This document shows, in pieces, positions 55,820 to 63,356 of a stretch of 64,000 bases of DNA (its first letter is position 1; each line of letters opens with the position of its first letter). The translations under genes and the position numbers were made by a program. The notes under the pieces were generated by a model. That model searched no databases and was not told the DNA's origin. It saw only the letters and a list, made by a program, of their open reading frames with translations. This DNA is from Brevibacterium daeguense (lineage in GTDB: Bacteria; Actinomycetota; Actinomycetes; Actinomycetales; Brevibacteriaceae). The DNA is taken from contig NZ_JAJTWW010000016.1 of the NCBI RefSeq assembly GCF_021729135.1, positions 1 to 64,000 of the forward strand. Direction: 5' to 3'.

Positions 55820-56749
55820 GTGCAGTCGTCCCCCCTCGTAATCCCCCATCCCCCCGCCCCGGCCGCCCGCGCCACCGAGCTCGCTCCCGGACGTGCCGAC
55901 GACCCCGGCGAGCAGCCGCTGCCGTGGTCGGTGGTCGTCTACATCGACCTGGTCCTGTTCGACGCGGCCGCGCTGTGGAAGGCCGTCAGCCGGCAGGTGC
56001 TGTCCGACTACCGCGTCGAGACCCCCGACCGGCTGCCCGATGCCCTCGTCCTCGCCCTCAGCACCGGCGATCTGCAGCAGATCAGCACTGCGCTGACCGA
56101 CGCCGTGAGCGCCCGCACCGGCACCCGGGTGACCGCAGAGCTCATGCGGCTGCGGATCCACAGCCATCTGATCCGGGCGCTCGACGGGATGACCCTGCAC
56201 CCGTCGGCCCGCACGTTCCTGCATCGGGCGCTGAGCTCGGGGGCGAAGGTCGCCTTCCTGTCGTCGATGCCGCGCAGCTGGGTGCGCCGGCTCTGCGAGG
56301 TCATGGTGCTGCCGCGCCCGCATCTGCTGCTCACCGGCGACGAGGTCTGCAGAGGGCGGCCCGACCCCTACGGGTACCTGCTCGCCGTCCACCAGCTGGG
56401 GATTCCCGCGCGCTACGGCGTCGCGGTCGACAGCGGAGCAGACGGGATCAAGGCGGCGATGGCGGCCGGCTACAAGGTCATCGCGCTGGTGCCCAAGGAC
56501 ATGACCGGCGGCTCGGGACGGCTGCGGCTGGTCGGCGACCTGGCGGAGATCGACCTCGGCGCGGTCCGCTCGGCGCTGCTGCGCACGTGGCAGCAGGAGC
56601 TGGCGGAGAAGTCCGCGGAGGAGTCCCGCGGGCTCAGCCCCGCAGGTCCGCCGAGGCGATCGGCGAGCGGCCGTGAGCGGCCCGTGCCGCCTCGGGCATC
56701 CCGCACTGGGCGAGGAAGTTCCCGAGCATCTGATAGCCGTCCTGGGTGA
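55820..56749 (+). CDS. HAD-like protein with degenerate first motif
   Basis: A 309-residue haloacid-dehalogenase-fold protein. Motif I is VVYIDLVLFDAA, where the usual DxD reads D-L-V, removing the second Asp that acts as acid/base. Motif II AFLSSMPRSW, motif III region GRPDPYGYLLA and motif IV VAVDSGADGIKAAMAAGYK are present. It may not be a phosphatase in the classical sense. The GTG at 55820 has no strong RBS. The C-terminal 35 residues overlap the convergent pabA gene and may be read-through. It follows pknB by 14 bp. Confidence 0.7.
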   Translation: MQSSPLVIPHPPAPAARATELAPGRADDPGEQPLPWSVVVYIDLVLFDAAALWKAVSRQVLSDYRVETPDRLPDALVLALSTGDLQQISTALTDAVSARTGTRVTAELMRLRIHSHLIRALDGMTLHPSARTFLHRALSSGAKVAFLSSMPRSWVRRLCEVMVLPRPHLLLTGDEVCRGRPDPYGYLLAVHQLGIPARYGVAVDSGADGIKAAMAAGYKVIALVPKDMTGGSGRLRLVGDLAEIDLGAVRSALLRTWQQELAEKSAEESRGLSPAGPPRRSASGRERPVPPRASRTGRGSSRASDSRPG

Positions 56750-57290
56750 GGACGGACTCGGGGTGGAACTGGACCCCGGCCAGCGGTGCGCTGCGATGGG
56801 CGATGCCCATGATCACGCCGTCCACCGTCTGCGCGGTGACTTCGAAGGCGTCGGTCGGCACTGTCGAGTCGACCACCGCGAGCGAGTGGTAGCGGGTGGC
56901 GATCAGCGGGTTGCGGCAGCCGGCGAAGATCCCGTCCCCGGTGTGGGTGAGCTCCGAGGTCTTGCCGTGCATGAGGGTGGGCGAGTGATCGACGGTGGCG
57001 CCGAACACCGCTGCGAGCGTCTGGTGTCCCAGGCACACGCCGAACAGCGGCAGCGAGCGCTCGGCGCAGTGGCGGACGATGTCGGGGCAGATCCCCGAGC
57101 CGGCCGGTGTGCCGGGGCCTGGTGAGAGCAGCACCCCGTCGAAGTCGGCGAGGCGGGCCGGAAGCTCGGCGGCTGTGAGGTCGTCGTTGCGCAGGACGGT
57201 CGTCTCCGCCCCGAGCTCGCGCAGGTACCCGACGAGGGTGTAGACGAAGCTGTCGTAGTTGTCGATCACCAGGATCCGCGCCGCGGTCAT
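56634..57290 (-). CDS. pabA: Glutamine amidotransferase component (PabA/TrpG)
   Basis: A 218-residue class I glutamine amidotransferase. DNYDSFVYTLVGYLRELG near residue 10, GPGTPAGSG near 58, nucleophile Cys in FGVCLGHQTLAA near 85 and His-x-Glu in QFHPESVLTQDGYQMLGNF near 185 are all present. It supplies ammonia for p-aminobenzoate and/or anthranilate. The chorismate-binding partner is not in the window. The TCAT overlap on the minus strand couples it to the small upstream membrane protein. In mycobacteria the same position holds trpG. Confidence 0.9.
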   Translation of the reverse strand: MTAARILVIDNYDSFVYTLVGYLRELGAETTVLRNDDLTAAELPARLADFDGVLLSPGPGTPAGSGICPDIVRHCAERSLPLFGVCLGHQTLAAVFGATVDHSPTLMHGKTSELTHTGDGIFAGCRNPLIATRYHSLAVVDSTVPTDAFEVTAQTVDGVIMGIAHRSAPLAGVQFHPESVLTQDGYQMLGNFLAQCGMPEAARAAHGRSPIASADLRG

Positions 57291-57460
57291 GCCGGGCCTC
57301 CGTCGTCTGTCACGGTTGCCTCGTTGAAGGGCATGTAGGGGGCGACCGCGGGGAACACGAACTCCATGAGCAGGAACACCGCCGCGGCGATGAGCACCAG
57401 GGCGAACAGCAGCTTGACGAACCAGTTGCCGGGCAGGTGCCGCCAGATGAAGCCGTACAT
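57287..57460 (-). CDS. Small single-pass membrane protein
   Basis: A 57-residue protein with MYGFIWRHLPGNWFVKLL then a hydrophobic helix (LFALVLIAAAVFLLMEFVF) and a short acidic tail. Its start and stop codons overlap srtE and pabA (ATGA type), so it is conserved in the operon. Homologues in this position are known in related actinobacteria but have no assigned role that I can confirm. Confidence 0.75.
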   Translation of the reverse strand: MYGFIWRHLPGNWFVKLLFALVLIAAAVFLLMEFVFPAVAPYMPFNEATVTDDGGPA

Positions 57461-58569
57461 CAGGCCTCCCCTCCCGTGGCCTTGGCGAAGGCCGGTGATT
57501 CGCTGATGCTCTCCGGGGCACCCTCGGCGGCGGGCTGCCAGTCCGTGAGCTCGGCGTACGCGATGTAGCGCTCCCGCGCGGAGAACATCGGGTTGCATGC
57601 GGTCAGGGTGAGGATCCGGTCCTTGCCCTTGAACTCGGGCATCGACGGCACGGGGGCGATCACCTCGGTGGCGTCGGGCAGCACGATGTCGAAGTTGCGG
57701 AACGTGTAGGTGTAGTAGCCGTCGGCGGTCTGCACGACGATCTCATCGCCCGGCCGCAGCTCCGCGATGAGGTTGAGCGGCTTCCCGTACGTCACCCGGT
57801 GGCCGGCGAGGGCGAAGTTGCCGACCTCACCGGGCATCGCGGCGTTCGGGTAGCGGCCCAGGCCCATCCGGTTGAGGACGGGCTCCATCGACACGCCCTC
57901 GGCGATCGTGCGGTAGTAGTCCTCGCCGAACCGCGGGATGTACATGATGCCGAAGGCGGTGTTCATGTCCACCGGCTCGGCCACGACCGGGGTCTCCGGA
58001 TCGGGCGGCAGCTCGTTGCGGGGGTTCTCCGCCCACTCGCTCGTGAGCTGGTCGGCAAGATAGGCGTTGTCCTCATTGGCCTCGATGTCGGTCCACCACA
58101 GCTGCCAGACGACGAACAGGATGAGGATGAGGCCGGCCGTGATGCACAGTTCGCCGAAGCCGCGCACGGCGGCCCGCACCGGGCCGAGCGGCTCCCTCTC
58201 CTGCCGCTGCCGGGTTGACTGCTCGTTCCCCGGCTGCCTTGGCGCCTCCTCGCCGCTGTGCGGCTGGGCGAAGGCGGCCGCCACTGCCGCGCGCGGATCC
58301 GACGCGGACGACGGGGAGCCGGCGGGCTGGGACCGGGTGGAGCGGGAGTCGAAGGTGCGGGGGGTGGGCTGGGCAGCGGCCGAGAATGAGCCGACCGCCT
58401 GCACCGGCTGCGTCGCCGGCCCGGTGATGTCACGGAAGGCTGATCTGCGCTCGGCAGGGCGGATCACCGGTCGCTCGCTCGTCGGGGAGGCCGCGGCCGA
58501 GGCGTCGGGCGCCTCGCCGGCGGCACGCTCGTTGGCGATCCGCTCCCTGCGCGACATCGGTTGGTCCAC
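57460..58569 (-). CDS. srtE: Class E sortase
   Basis: A 369-residue sortase. A Pro/Ala/Ser-rich cytoplasmic N-terminus leads to a transmembrane helix (FGELCITAGLILILFVVWQLWW) near residue 155, then the sortase domain with His in FALAGHRVTYG near 260, Cys in TLTACNPMFSARERYIAY near 325, and the downstream Arg. The TLTAC and LAGHR signatures fit class E. It would anchor surface proteins. A GTG at 58569 overlaps the TAG of the DUF881 gene by one base. An ATG at 58557 is possible. Confidence 0.9.
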   Translation of the reverse strand: MDQPMSRRERIANERAAGEAPDASAAASPTSERPVIRPAERRSAFRDITGPATQPVQAVGSFSAAAQPTPRTFDSRSTRSQPAGSPSSASDPRAAVAAAFAQPHSGEEAPRQPGNEQSTRQRQEREPLGPVRAAVRGFGELCITAGLILILFVVWQLWWTDIEANEDNAYLADQLTSEWAENPRNELPPDPETPVVAEPVDMNTAFGIMYIPRFGEDYYRTIAEGVSMEPVLNRMGLGRYPNAAMPGEVGNFALAGHRVTYGKPLNLIAELRPGDEIVVQTADGYYTYTFRNFDIVLPDATEVIAPVPSMPEFKGKDRILTLTACNPMFSARERYIAYAELTDWQPAAEGAPESISESPAFAKATGGEA

Positions 58570-59285
58570 TACTGCTTCACCTTCGCCTGATCGACGTCGA
58601 GCGCATCCTCGTACGCGCTGAGCGTGACCGATCCCGCCTCGACTTTCCAGCCCAATCCTAGACGGTCGACGTACTCCCGGAAGACGGACAGGGCCGGCGA
58701 CTCGTCGAGCGCCCGCTGCAGCTCGGCCGGATCCCCGACGGCGCTGATGGTGTACGGCGGAGAGTAGACGCGGGAGTTGACGCGCAGCGTGTTTCCCACG
58801 CACCGGACCGAGGAGGTCGCCACGATGCGCTGGTCCTGCACGGTGACCCCTTCGGCTCCGCCCCGCCACAGCGCGTTGATGACGGCTTCGAGGTCCTGCT
58901 GGTGGATGAGGATGTCGTTCGGGGTGGTGCCCTCGATCTCGAGCGCCTCCCGGGGGCCGTCGTCCAGCGTCACGGTGACACCGTCCCCGCTGATCTCCGC
59001 AGTCGAGGCGGCAGCGGCGAGCTCATCGGCCCGGGACCGGGCCTGCTGGGCCTCGATGTCTCCGCCCGCCGCGGCCTCCTCCAGCTCTTCGATGGACGTC
59101 CGGCGCTCGGAGACGATGCGCTGCAGGTCCTCGCCGCGATCGGAGCGCTGCTCGATGATGTCCTGGAGGGAGGAATCCTCGTTGCGCAGCTGAGTGCCGC
59201 GCGCTTCGAGCGCCGACGTGGTCATGAGGAGTCCGCACAGCACCAGCACGACGAGGACCGACAGGCGGGAGACGAGCGTGGACAT
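58569..59285 (-). CDS. DUF881 family membrane protein
   Basis: A 238-residue protein with an N-terminal anchor (LSVLVVLVLCGLLMTTSAL), a coiled-coil region rich in Glu/Arg/Gln (residues 40-95) and a C-terminal DUF881 domain including GDGVTVTLDDGPREAL, WRGGAEGVTVQDQRI and SPPYTISAVGD. The family is related to YlxW/YlxX-type division-associated proteins; function is undefined. The mycobacterial cluster has an equivalent gene (Rv0012) between crgA and trpG. The ATG at 59285 follows GAAGGGC. Confidence 0.86.
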   Translation of the reverse strand: MSTLVSRLSVLVVLVLCGLLMTTSALEARGTQLRNEDSSLQDIIEQRSDRGEDLQRIVSERRTSIEELEEAAAGGDIEAQQARSRADELAAAASTAEISGDGVTVTLDDGPREALEIEGTTPNDILIHQQDLEAVINALWRGGAEGVTVQDQRIVATSSVRCVGNTLRVNSRVYSPPYTISAVGDPAELQRALDESPALSVFREYVDRLGLGWKVEAGSVTLSAYEDALDVDQAKVKQ

Positions 59286-59430
59286 GGCGGTGCCCTTCGG
59301 GTATGCACGCGGGCGGGCGGTGCGAGTAGACTTCAGGTGATTGTCCTGCAGACCAATGTACCGACCGGCGCAATAGGACCCCAACTCGCGCGCGAGTTGT
59401 GCGGCCCCGGCCCGGCATCAGAGGAGAAAT

Positions 59431-60015
59431 GTGGCCAAGTCGAGCCGCCCGAACAGAACTCACCGGACTTCGCGGAATGCCGCGGCCGCGTCCAGCGCCG
59501 AGGCGACCGAGGATCTGACGACCGCACCGACCGAGTCGGAGGAGACGGCGGACGGCGCAGAGGCTGCCGCAGCCAAGGCCGGCGCCACGGAGAAGGCCGA
59601 GGCTACGGAGAAGGCCGACGCCGGCGCCACGAAGGATGCCGGCAGCGAGAAGGACACGGGCGCGGAGAAGAAGCCCGACGCGAAGAAGAAGCCCGAGGCC
59701 AAGGCCGCGGGCGGCCGCAGGGCGGGAGCGAAGGCCTCGGCCAAGCGCGACTCCCGCTCCGGCAATCCCGCCAAGCGGTCGACCTCGCGCACGACCTCCA
59801 CGTACACCTCGGAGTCGAGCCAGCAGACCATCAAGCCCAACCCGCGCTGGTTCGTGCCGGTGATGGTGGGCATCCTCCTGCTCGGCCTGGCCTGGCTGGT
59901 CGTCTTCTACGTCACCTCCGGCAACTGGCCGGTCGAGGCGTGGGGCAACTGGAACCTCGTCGCCGGATTCGCGATCCTCGTGGCGGGCCTCGTGATGTCC
60001 ACGCGCTGGCGATGA
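59431..60015 (+). CDS. crgA: Cell division protein CrgA with long charged N-terminus
   Basis: A 194-residue protein. The C-terminal 70 residues hold two transmembrane helices (WFVPVMVGILLLGLAWLVVFYV and LVAGFAILVAGLVMS) separated by NWPVEAWGNWN, matching CrgA, which interacts with FtsZ-recruited proteins and PBPs. The first 120 residues are Ala/Glu/Lys-rich with TEKAEATEKADAGATKD-type repeats, much longer than the 90-residue mycobacterial CrgA. The GTG at 59431 has GAGGAGAAAT. It is divergent from the DUF881 gene. Confidence 0.9.
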   Translation: MAKSSRPNRTHRTSRNAAAASSAEATEDLTTAPTESEETADGAEAAAAKAGATEKAEATEKADAGATKDAGSEKDTGAEKKPDAKKKPEAKAAGGRRAGAKASAKRDSRSGNPAKRSTSRTTSTYTSESSQQTIKPNPRWFVPVMVGILLLGLAWLVVFYVTSGNWPVEAWGNWNLVAGFAILVAGLVMSTRWR

Positions 60016-60136
60016 CAGGTCGCACCGGACCAGGGATCACACCGCCCGCGGGACCGGCGAAGGCACCAGCGGCGAAGGCTCCGACCGCACCGGCCGCGCA
60101 GCGATCCGCCCGACCTGCAACGAAGATCCTGCTCGG

Positions 60137-60787
60137 ATGAGCCGCCAGGGCAGCTTCCGGCTGCTGGCGAACCGACCGCTGCCGATCCGGCTGCTGGCGC
60201 TCTACCTCGGGCTCGTGCTCTACGGCTTCTCCGCCGGCCTGATGATCGCCGCGGGCCTGGGCAACATGCCCTGGGACGTCCTGCACCAGGGCATCGCGAA
60301 TCACCTCCCGCTCTCCGTCGGCGTCGTGGTCGTGGGCATGTCCCTGCTGGTCCTGCTGGCGTGGATCCCGCTCAAGCAGCGGCCCGGGCTCGGCACGATC
60401 TCCAACGCGGTGCTGGTCGGAGTGTTCATCGACCTGACGCTGCTGGTCGTCTCCCCGCCGGAGGCACTGTGGCTGCGCATCCTCCTGATGCTCTCGGGCA
60501 TCGTCCTCAATGGCGTGGCGACGGTGCTCTACATCATCCCGAACTTCGGTCCGGGCCCGCGCGACGGGCTGATGACCGGTCTGGTCGAGCGCACCGGCAG
60601 GTCGATCACCCTCGTCCGGTCCAGCATCGAGATCGCCGTGATGGCGGTCGGCTGGGCGCTCGGCGGAGTGTTCTTCGTCGGCACTCTGCTCTACGCCTTC
60701 GGGATCGGGCCGGTGACGGGGATATTCCTGCGAATAGCGGAACGTCTGCTCGGACCGGCCGATCCGATGAGCAGTGAAAACACATGA
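60137..60787 (+). CDS. YczE-like integral membrane protein
   Basis: A 216-residue protein with about five or six transmembrane segments. It opens with LLALYLGLVLYGFSAGLMIAAGLGNMPWDVLHQG, the pattern of the YczE/YyaS family of unknown transporters, and later has IIPNFGPGPRDGLMTGLVERTGR. The ATG at 60137 lacks a strong RBS. It ends 11 bp before the end of the convergent rhomboid gene. Function is not known. Confidence 0.8.
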   Translation: MSRQGSFRLLANRPLPIRLLALYLGLVLYGFSAGLMIAAGLGNMPWDVLHQGIANHLPLSVGVVVVGMSLLVLLAWIPLKQRPGLGTISNAVLVGVFIDLTLLVVSPPEALWLRILLMLSGIVLNGVATVLYIIPNFGPGPRDGLMTGLVERTGRSITLVRSSIEIAVMAVGWALGGVFFVGTLLYAFGIGPVTGIFLRIAERLLGPADPMSSENT

Positions 60788-60798
60788 CTGTCAGTTTT

Positions 60799-61524
60799 CT
60801 ACAGTGTGGACAACACCTGTGGAAAACTCGCCACGCTGATGATCTTCCACAGATAGAGCCCCGCCAGCGCGAACAGCACCACGAGCGAACCGAGCGCGAA
60901 CACGGCAGGGCGCAGGCGCCTCGGCGGCAGCAGCGCAGCACAGCCGAGCAGCGCACCGGTGATCAGCCCGCCGAGGTGCGACTCCCACGAGATGCTGGGT
61001 TCCACCAGCAGAAACGCCGCGTTGAGCAGCACGAGCACGACCACGCCGCCGATGTTGCGATTGAGTTCCCGGGTGGGCGCCAGCAGCACGCCGACCAGCC
61101 CGAACACCGCGCCCGAGGCGCCGATGTGCACGGTGAACCACGAGACGTCGGCAGGGTTCGCCACGAGGAGCACGCACACCGCCCCGCCCAGGGCGCTGAG
61201 CACATAGGTGACCAGCAGCCGGGCCGGGCCCAGTGCGCGCTCGACGAAGGTGCCGAAGAAGTACAGGGCGAGCATGTTGAACGCCAGATGCACCGGCGAG
61301 GGCTGCAGATGGACGAGCGCATGGGTCAGCACCCGCCACGGCTGCTCCGCCGCGAGCGCCGGCACGAAGCCGAACCGCTCGACCAGGTGCAGGGGCGGGA
61401 TGTACTGCAACACGAAGGCCCCGACCGTCACAGCGATCAGGGCCAGTGTCATCCAGGCCCGAGGCGGCCGCCAGTCAGCTGGGACCGGCGCGGGCGCCTC
61501 GGGCCGGGTGGGGTGGTCCGACAT
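60799..61524 (-). CDS. Rhomboid-family intramembrane serine protease
   Basis: A 241-residue protein with about six transmembrane helices. The catalytic Ser is in HIGASGAVFGLVG near residue 135 and the His in SWESHLGGLITG near 188; HLAFNMLALYFFG near 80 is the conserved helix 2 region. These are the rhomboid dyad motifs. Substrate is unknown. It begins with a TGATG overlap with the cyclophilin stop, so the two are co-translated. The DNA near its 3' end carries DnaA-box-like sequences. Confidence 0.92.
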   Translation of the reverse strand: MSDHPTRPEAPAPVPADWRPPRAWMTLALIAVTVGAFVLQYIPPLHLVERFGFVPALAAEQPWRVLTHALVHLQPSPVHLAFNMLALYFFGTFVERALGPARLLVTYVLSALGGAVCVLLVANPADVSWFTVHIGASGAVFGLVGVLLAPTRELNRNIGGVVVLVLLNAAFLLVEPSISWESHLGGLITGALLGCAALLPPRRLRPAVFALGSLVVLFALAGLYLWKIISVASFPQVLSTL

Positions 61525-62066
61525 CAGGAGGCGGGCAGGACCTCGACGGAGTCGATGACCACGGGCTCGACCGGGCGGTCACCGGGTGCGGTGCGCACGG
61601 CCTCGATCGCGTCGACGACCTTCTTGGAGGCGTCGTCGGCGACCTCGCCGAAGATCGTGTGGTTGCCGTTGAGCCATGGGGTGGCCACGGTGCTGATGAA
61701 GAACTGCGAGCCGTTGGTGCCGCGTCCCATCTGCTTGCCGGCGTTGGCCATCGCGAGCAGGTAGGGCTTGTCGAACTGGAGCTCCGGGTGGATCTCGTCG
61801 TCGAACGTGTAGCCGGGGCCGCCGCTGCCGGTGCCGAGCGGGTCGCCGCCCTGGATCATGAACTGCGGGATGATCCGGTGGAAGGTCAGTCCGTCGAAGA
61901 ACGGACGCTTGACCTGCTCCTTGGTCTTCGGGTCGGTGAACTCGCGCTCACCGGTGGCCAGCTCGGTGAAGTTGGCAACCGTCTTCGGCGCGTGGTGGCC
62001 GAACAGGTTGAGGGTGACATCGCCGTGGTTGGTGTGCAGGATCGCCTGCTGAGTTGCTATCGTCAT
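61524..62066 (-). CDS. ppiA: Peptidyl-prolyl cis-trans isomerase, cyclophilin type
   Basis: A 180-residue cyclophilin. TVANFTELATG near residue 26, FFDGLTFHRIIPQFMIQGGDP near 52, NAGKQMGRGTNGSQFFIS near 100 and WLNGNHTIFGEV near 126 carry the active-site Arg, Phe, Gln and His. It catalyses proline isomerisation, in the cytoplasm given the lack of a signal peptide. The ATG at 62066 was chosen; an ATG at 62075 would add three residues. It sits next to the rhomboid gene, as in other actinobacteria. Confidence 0.93.
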   Translation of the reverse strand: MTIATQQAILHTNHGDVTLNLFGHHAPKTVANFTELATGEREFTDPKTKEQVKRPFFDGLTFHRIIPQFMIQGGDPLGTGSGGPGYTFDDEIHPELQFDKPYLLAMANAGKQMGRGTNGSQFFISTVATPWLNGNHTIFGEVADDASKKVVDAIEAVRTAPGDRPVEPVVIDSVEVLPAS

Positions 62067-62325
62067 GCCCCTCATTCTTCCACGACAAGCTGAGGCGCGC
62101 GGACCGGGCGCCGTCCGACCGAGGTGCTCGGACCGGTGCCCTTGGACTGAGGTACTCGACCCGTCCGCAGTCTGAGACCTCACTGAGAGAACCCTCAGAC
62201 AATTGCGCGGCAGGGACGGTTTCGGCAGTGTGCGTTACCAGTAGACTGTCCATGACGAAGCCGGAGGCATTCGACGATGTCGCCGTACAAATCGACTAAC
62301 GGCACCGCCGTTTCGGAGGGTGAAG

Positions 62326-63174
62326 ATGTTCAAGAAGAAGACCCAGCCCAAGACTCTCAAGGAAGAAGTCAGCGACGTCACACACGCCGTCGGCGACATC
62401 ATCCGCGCACGTTCGGCCGATGCAGTCGAGGCCACCGCCCCTTACTTCGAGAAGGCCAGCGCCGCAGTCGCTGCCGGGGGCGCCGCCGCTGCTCCCGTGC
62501 TGCACGGTGCCAGCAAGAAGATCCAGTCCACTGCCGATCAGATTCGTCCGCAGTTCGACCAGCTCAACACCCAGATGCGTGATCAGGCCGGTGCCGCCAG
62601 GAACCGCTTCGACGAGCAGATCCGTCCGGAGATCGTCGGTCGTGTCGGTGGTGCCGCGACAGGTGCGGCGGGGCTGCTCGCCAGCACCAAGACTCCGAAG
62701 CTGATCGAAGAGCTGGCAGTGCGCGTCACCGGCGACAAGAAGGCGAAGAAGCACGCGATCAAGGCTCTGGCTCGCGCGGGCAAGGACTTCACCAAGACGG
62801 CGGACAGGGCTCGGGCCAAGAAGAAGCAGTCGGACGGCGGCGGATTCTCCACCGTGCTGATCTGGATCCTGGCCCTCGGCGGTCTGGCCGGCATCGCCTA
62901 CTTCGTATGGAAGAAGGCCCAGCCGGTCGACGATCCGTGGTCGACGCCGCTGCCGAGCAATCGCCCGGCCGACGCCCGCCCCGTCGGAACGACTCCCGCG
63001 TCCAAGCAGGGCGAGTCCGAGTCCACCTCGATCACCCCGAAGGTCTCCGAGACCGCTGTTCCGGCTGCCAAGGCGGTCACCGCCGACACCGACGCCTCCG
63101 CTGATCCGGATTCGGCCGACGCCCCGGAGAGCAACGTCAGCGGCGCTGCCGAGGGCGAGACCCCCAGGCACTGA
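62326..63174 (+). CDS. Membrane-anchored helical hypothetical protein
   Basis: A 282-residue protein. Residues 10-180 are Ala/Lys-rich and helical, resembling a coiled or amphipathic structure. One transmembrane helix (FSTVLIWILALGGLAGIAYFVW) near residue 185 is followed by a Pro/Ser/Asp-rich tail of about 75 residues. The N-terminal part recalls YtxH-like or cytoplasmic-membrane adaptor proteins, but no family was confirmed. The ATG at 62326 has GGAGGG. It lies divergent from ppiA, with a 259-bp gap. Confidence 0.7.
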   Translation: MFKKKTQPKTLKEEVSDVTHAVGDIIRARSADAVEATAPYFEKASAAVAAGGAAAAPVLHGASKKIQSTADQIRPQFDQLNTQMRDQAGAARNRFDEQIRPEIVGRVGGAATGAAGLLASTKTPKLIEELAVRVTGDKKAKKHAIKALARAGKDFTKTADRARAKKKQSDGGGFSTVLIWILALGGLAGIAYFVWKKAQPVDDPWSTPLPSNRPADARPVGTTPASKQGESESTSITPKVSETAVPAAKAVTADTDASADPDSADAPESNVSGAAEGETPRH

Positions 63175-63230
63175 TGCACTGAAGCACCCCGCCATACCTG
63201 ACGGCAGCGCGAAAGTGTGGCGGCTGAGGG

Positions 63231-63276
63231 GAAAGTGCGGAAGTGACGCGATATATCGTGTCGCTTCCGCACTTTC
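63231..63276. terminator. 46-bp palindrome acting as a probable bidirectional terminator
   Basis: GAAAGTGCGGAAGTGACGCG (63231-63250) and its mirror up to 63276 pair with only two G-U wobbles around a central CGATATATCG (63249-63258). It lies between two convergent genes, 57 bp past one stop and 81 bp past the other. Both strands would give a long hairpin. Confidence 0.7.
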
Positions 63277-63356
63277 GCGTTACCGGCCGAGTTGCCGCGC
63301 CGCCAGTACCGCCTTGCCGGCCGAGTTCCCGCGCTGCGCGGGCCACGTACGCCGCT

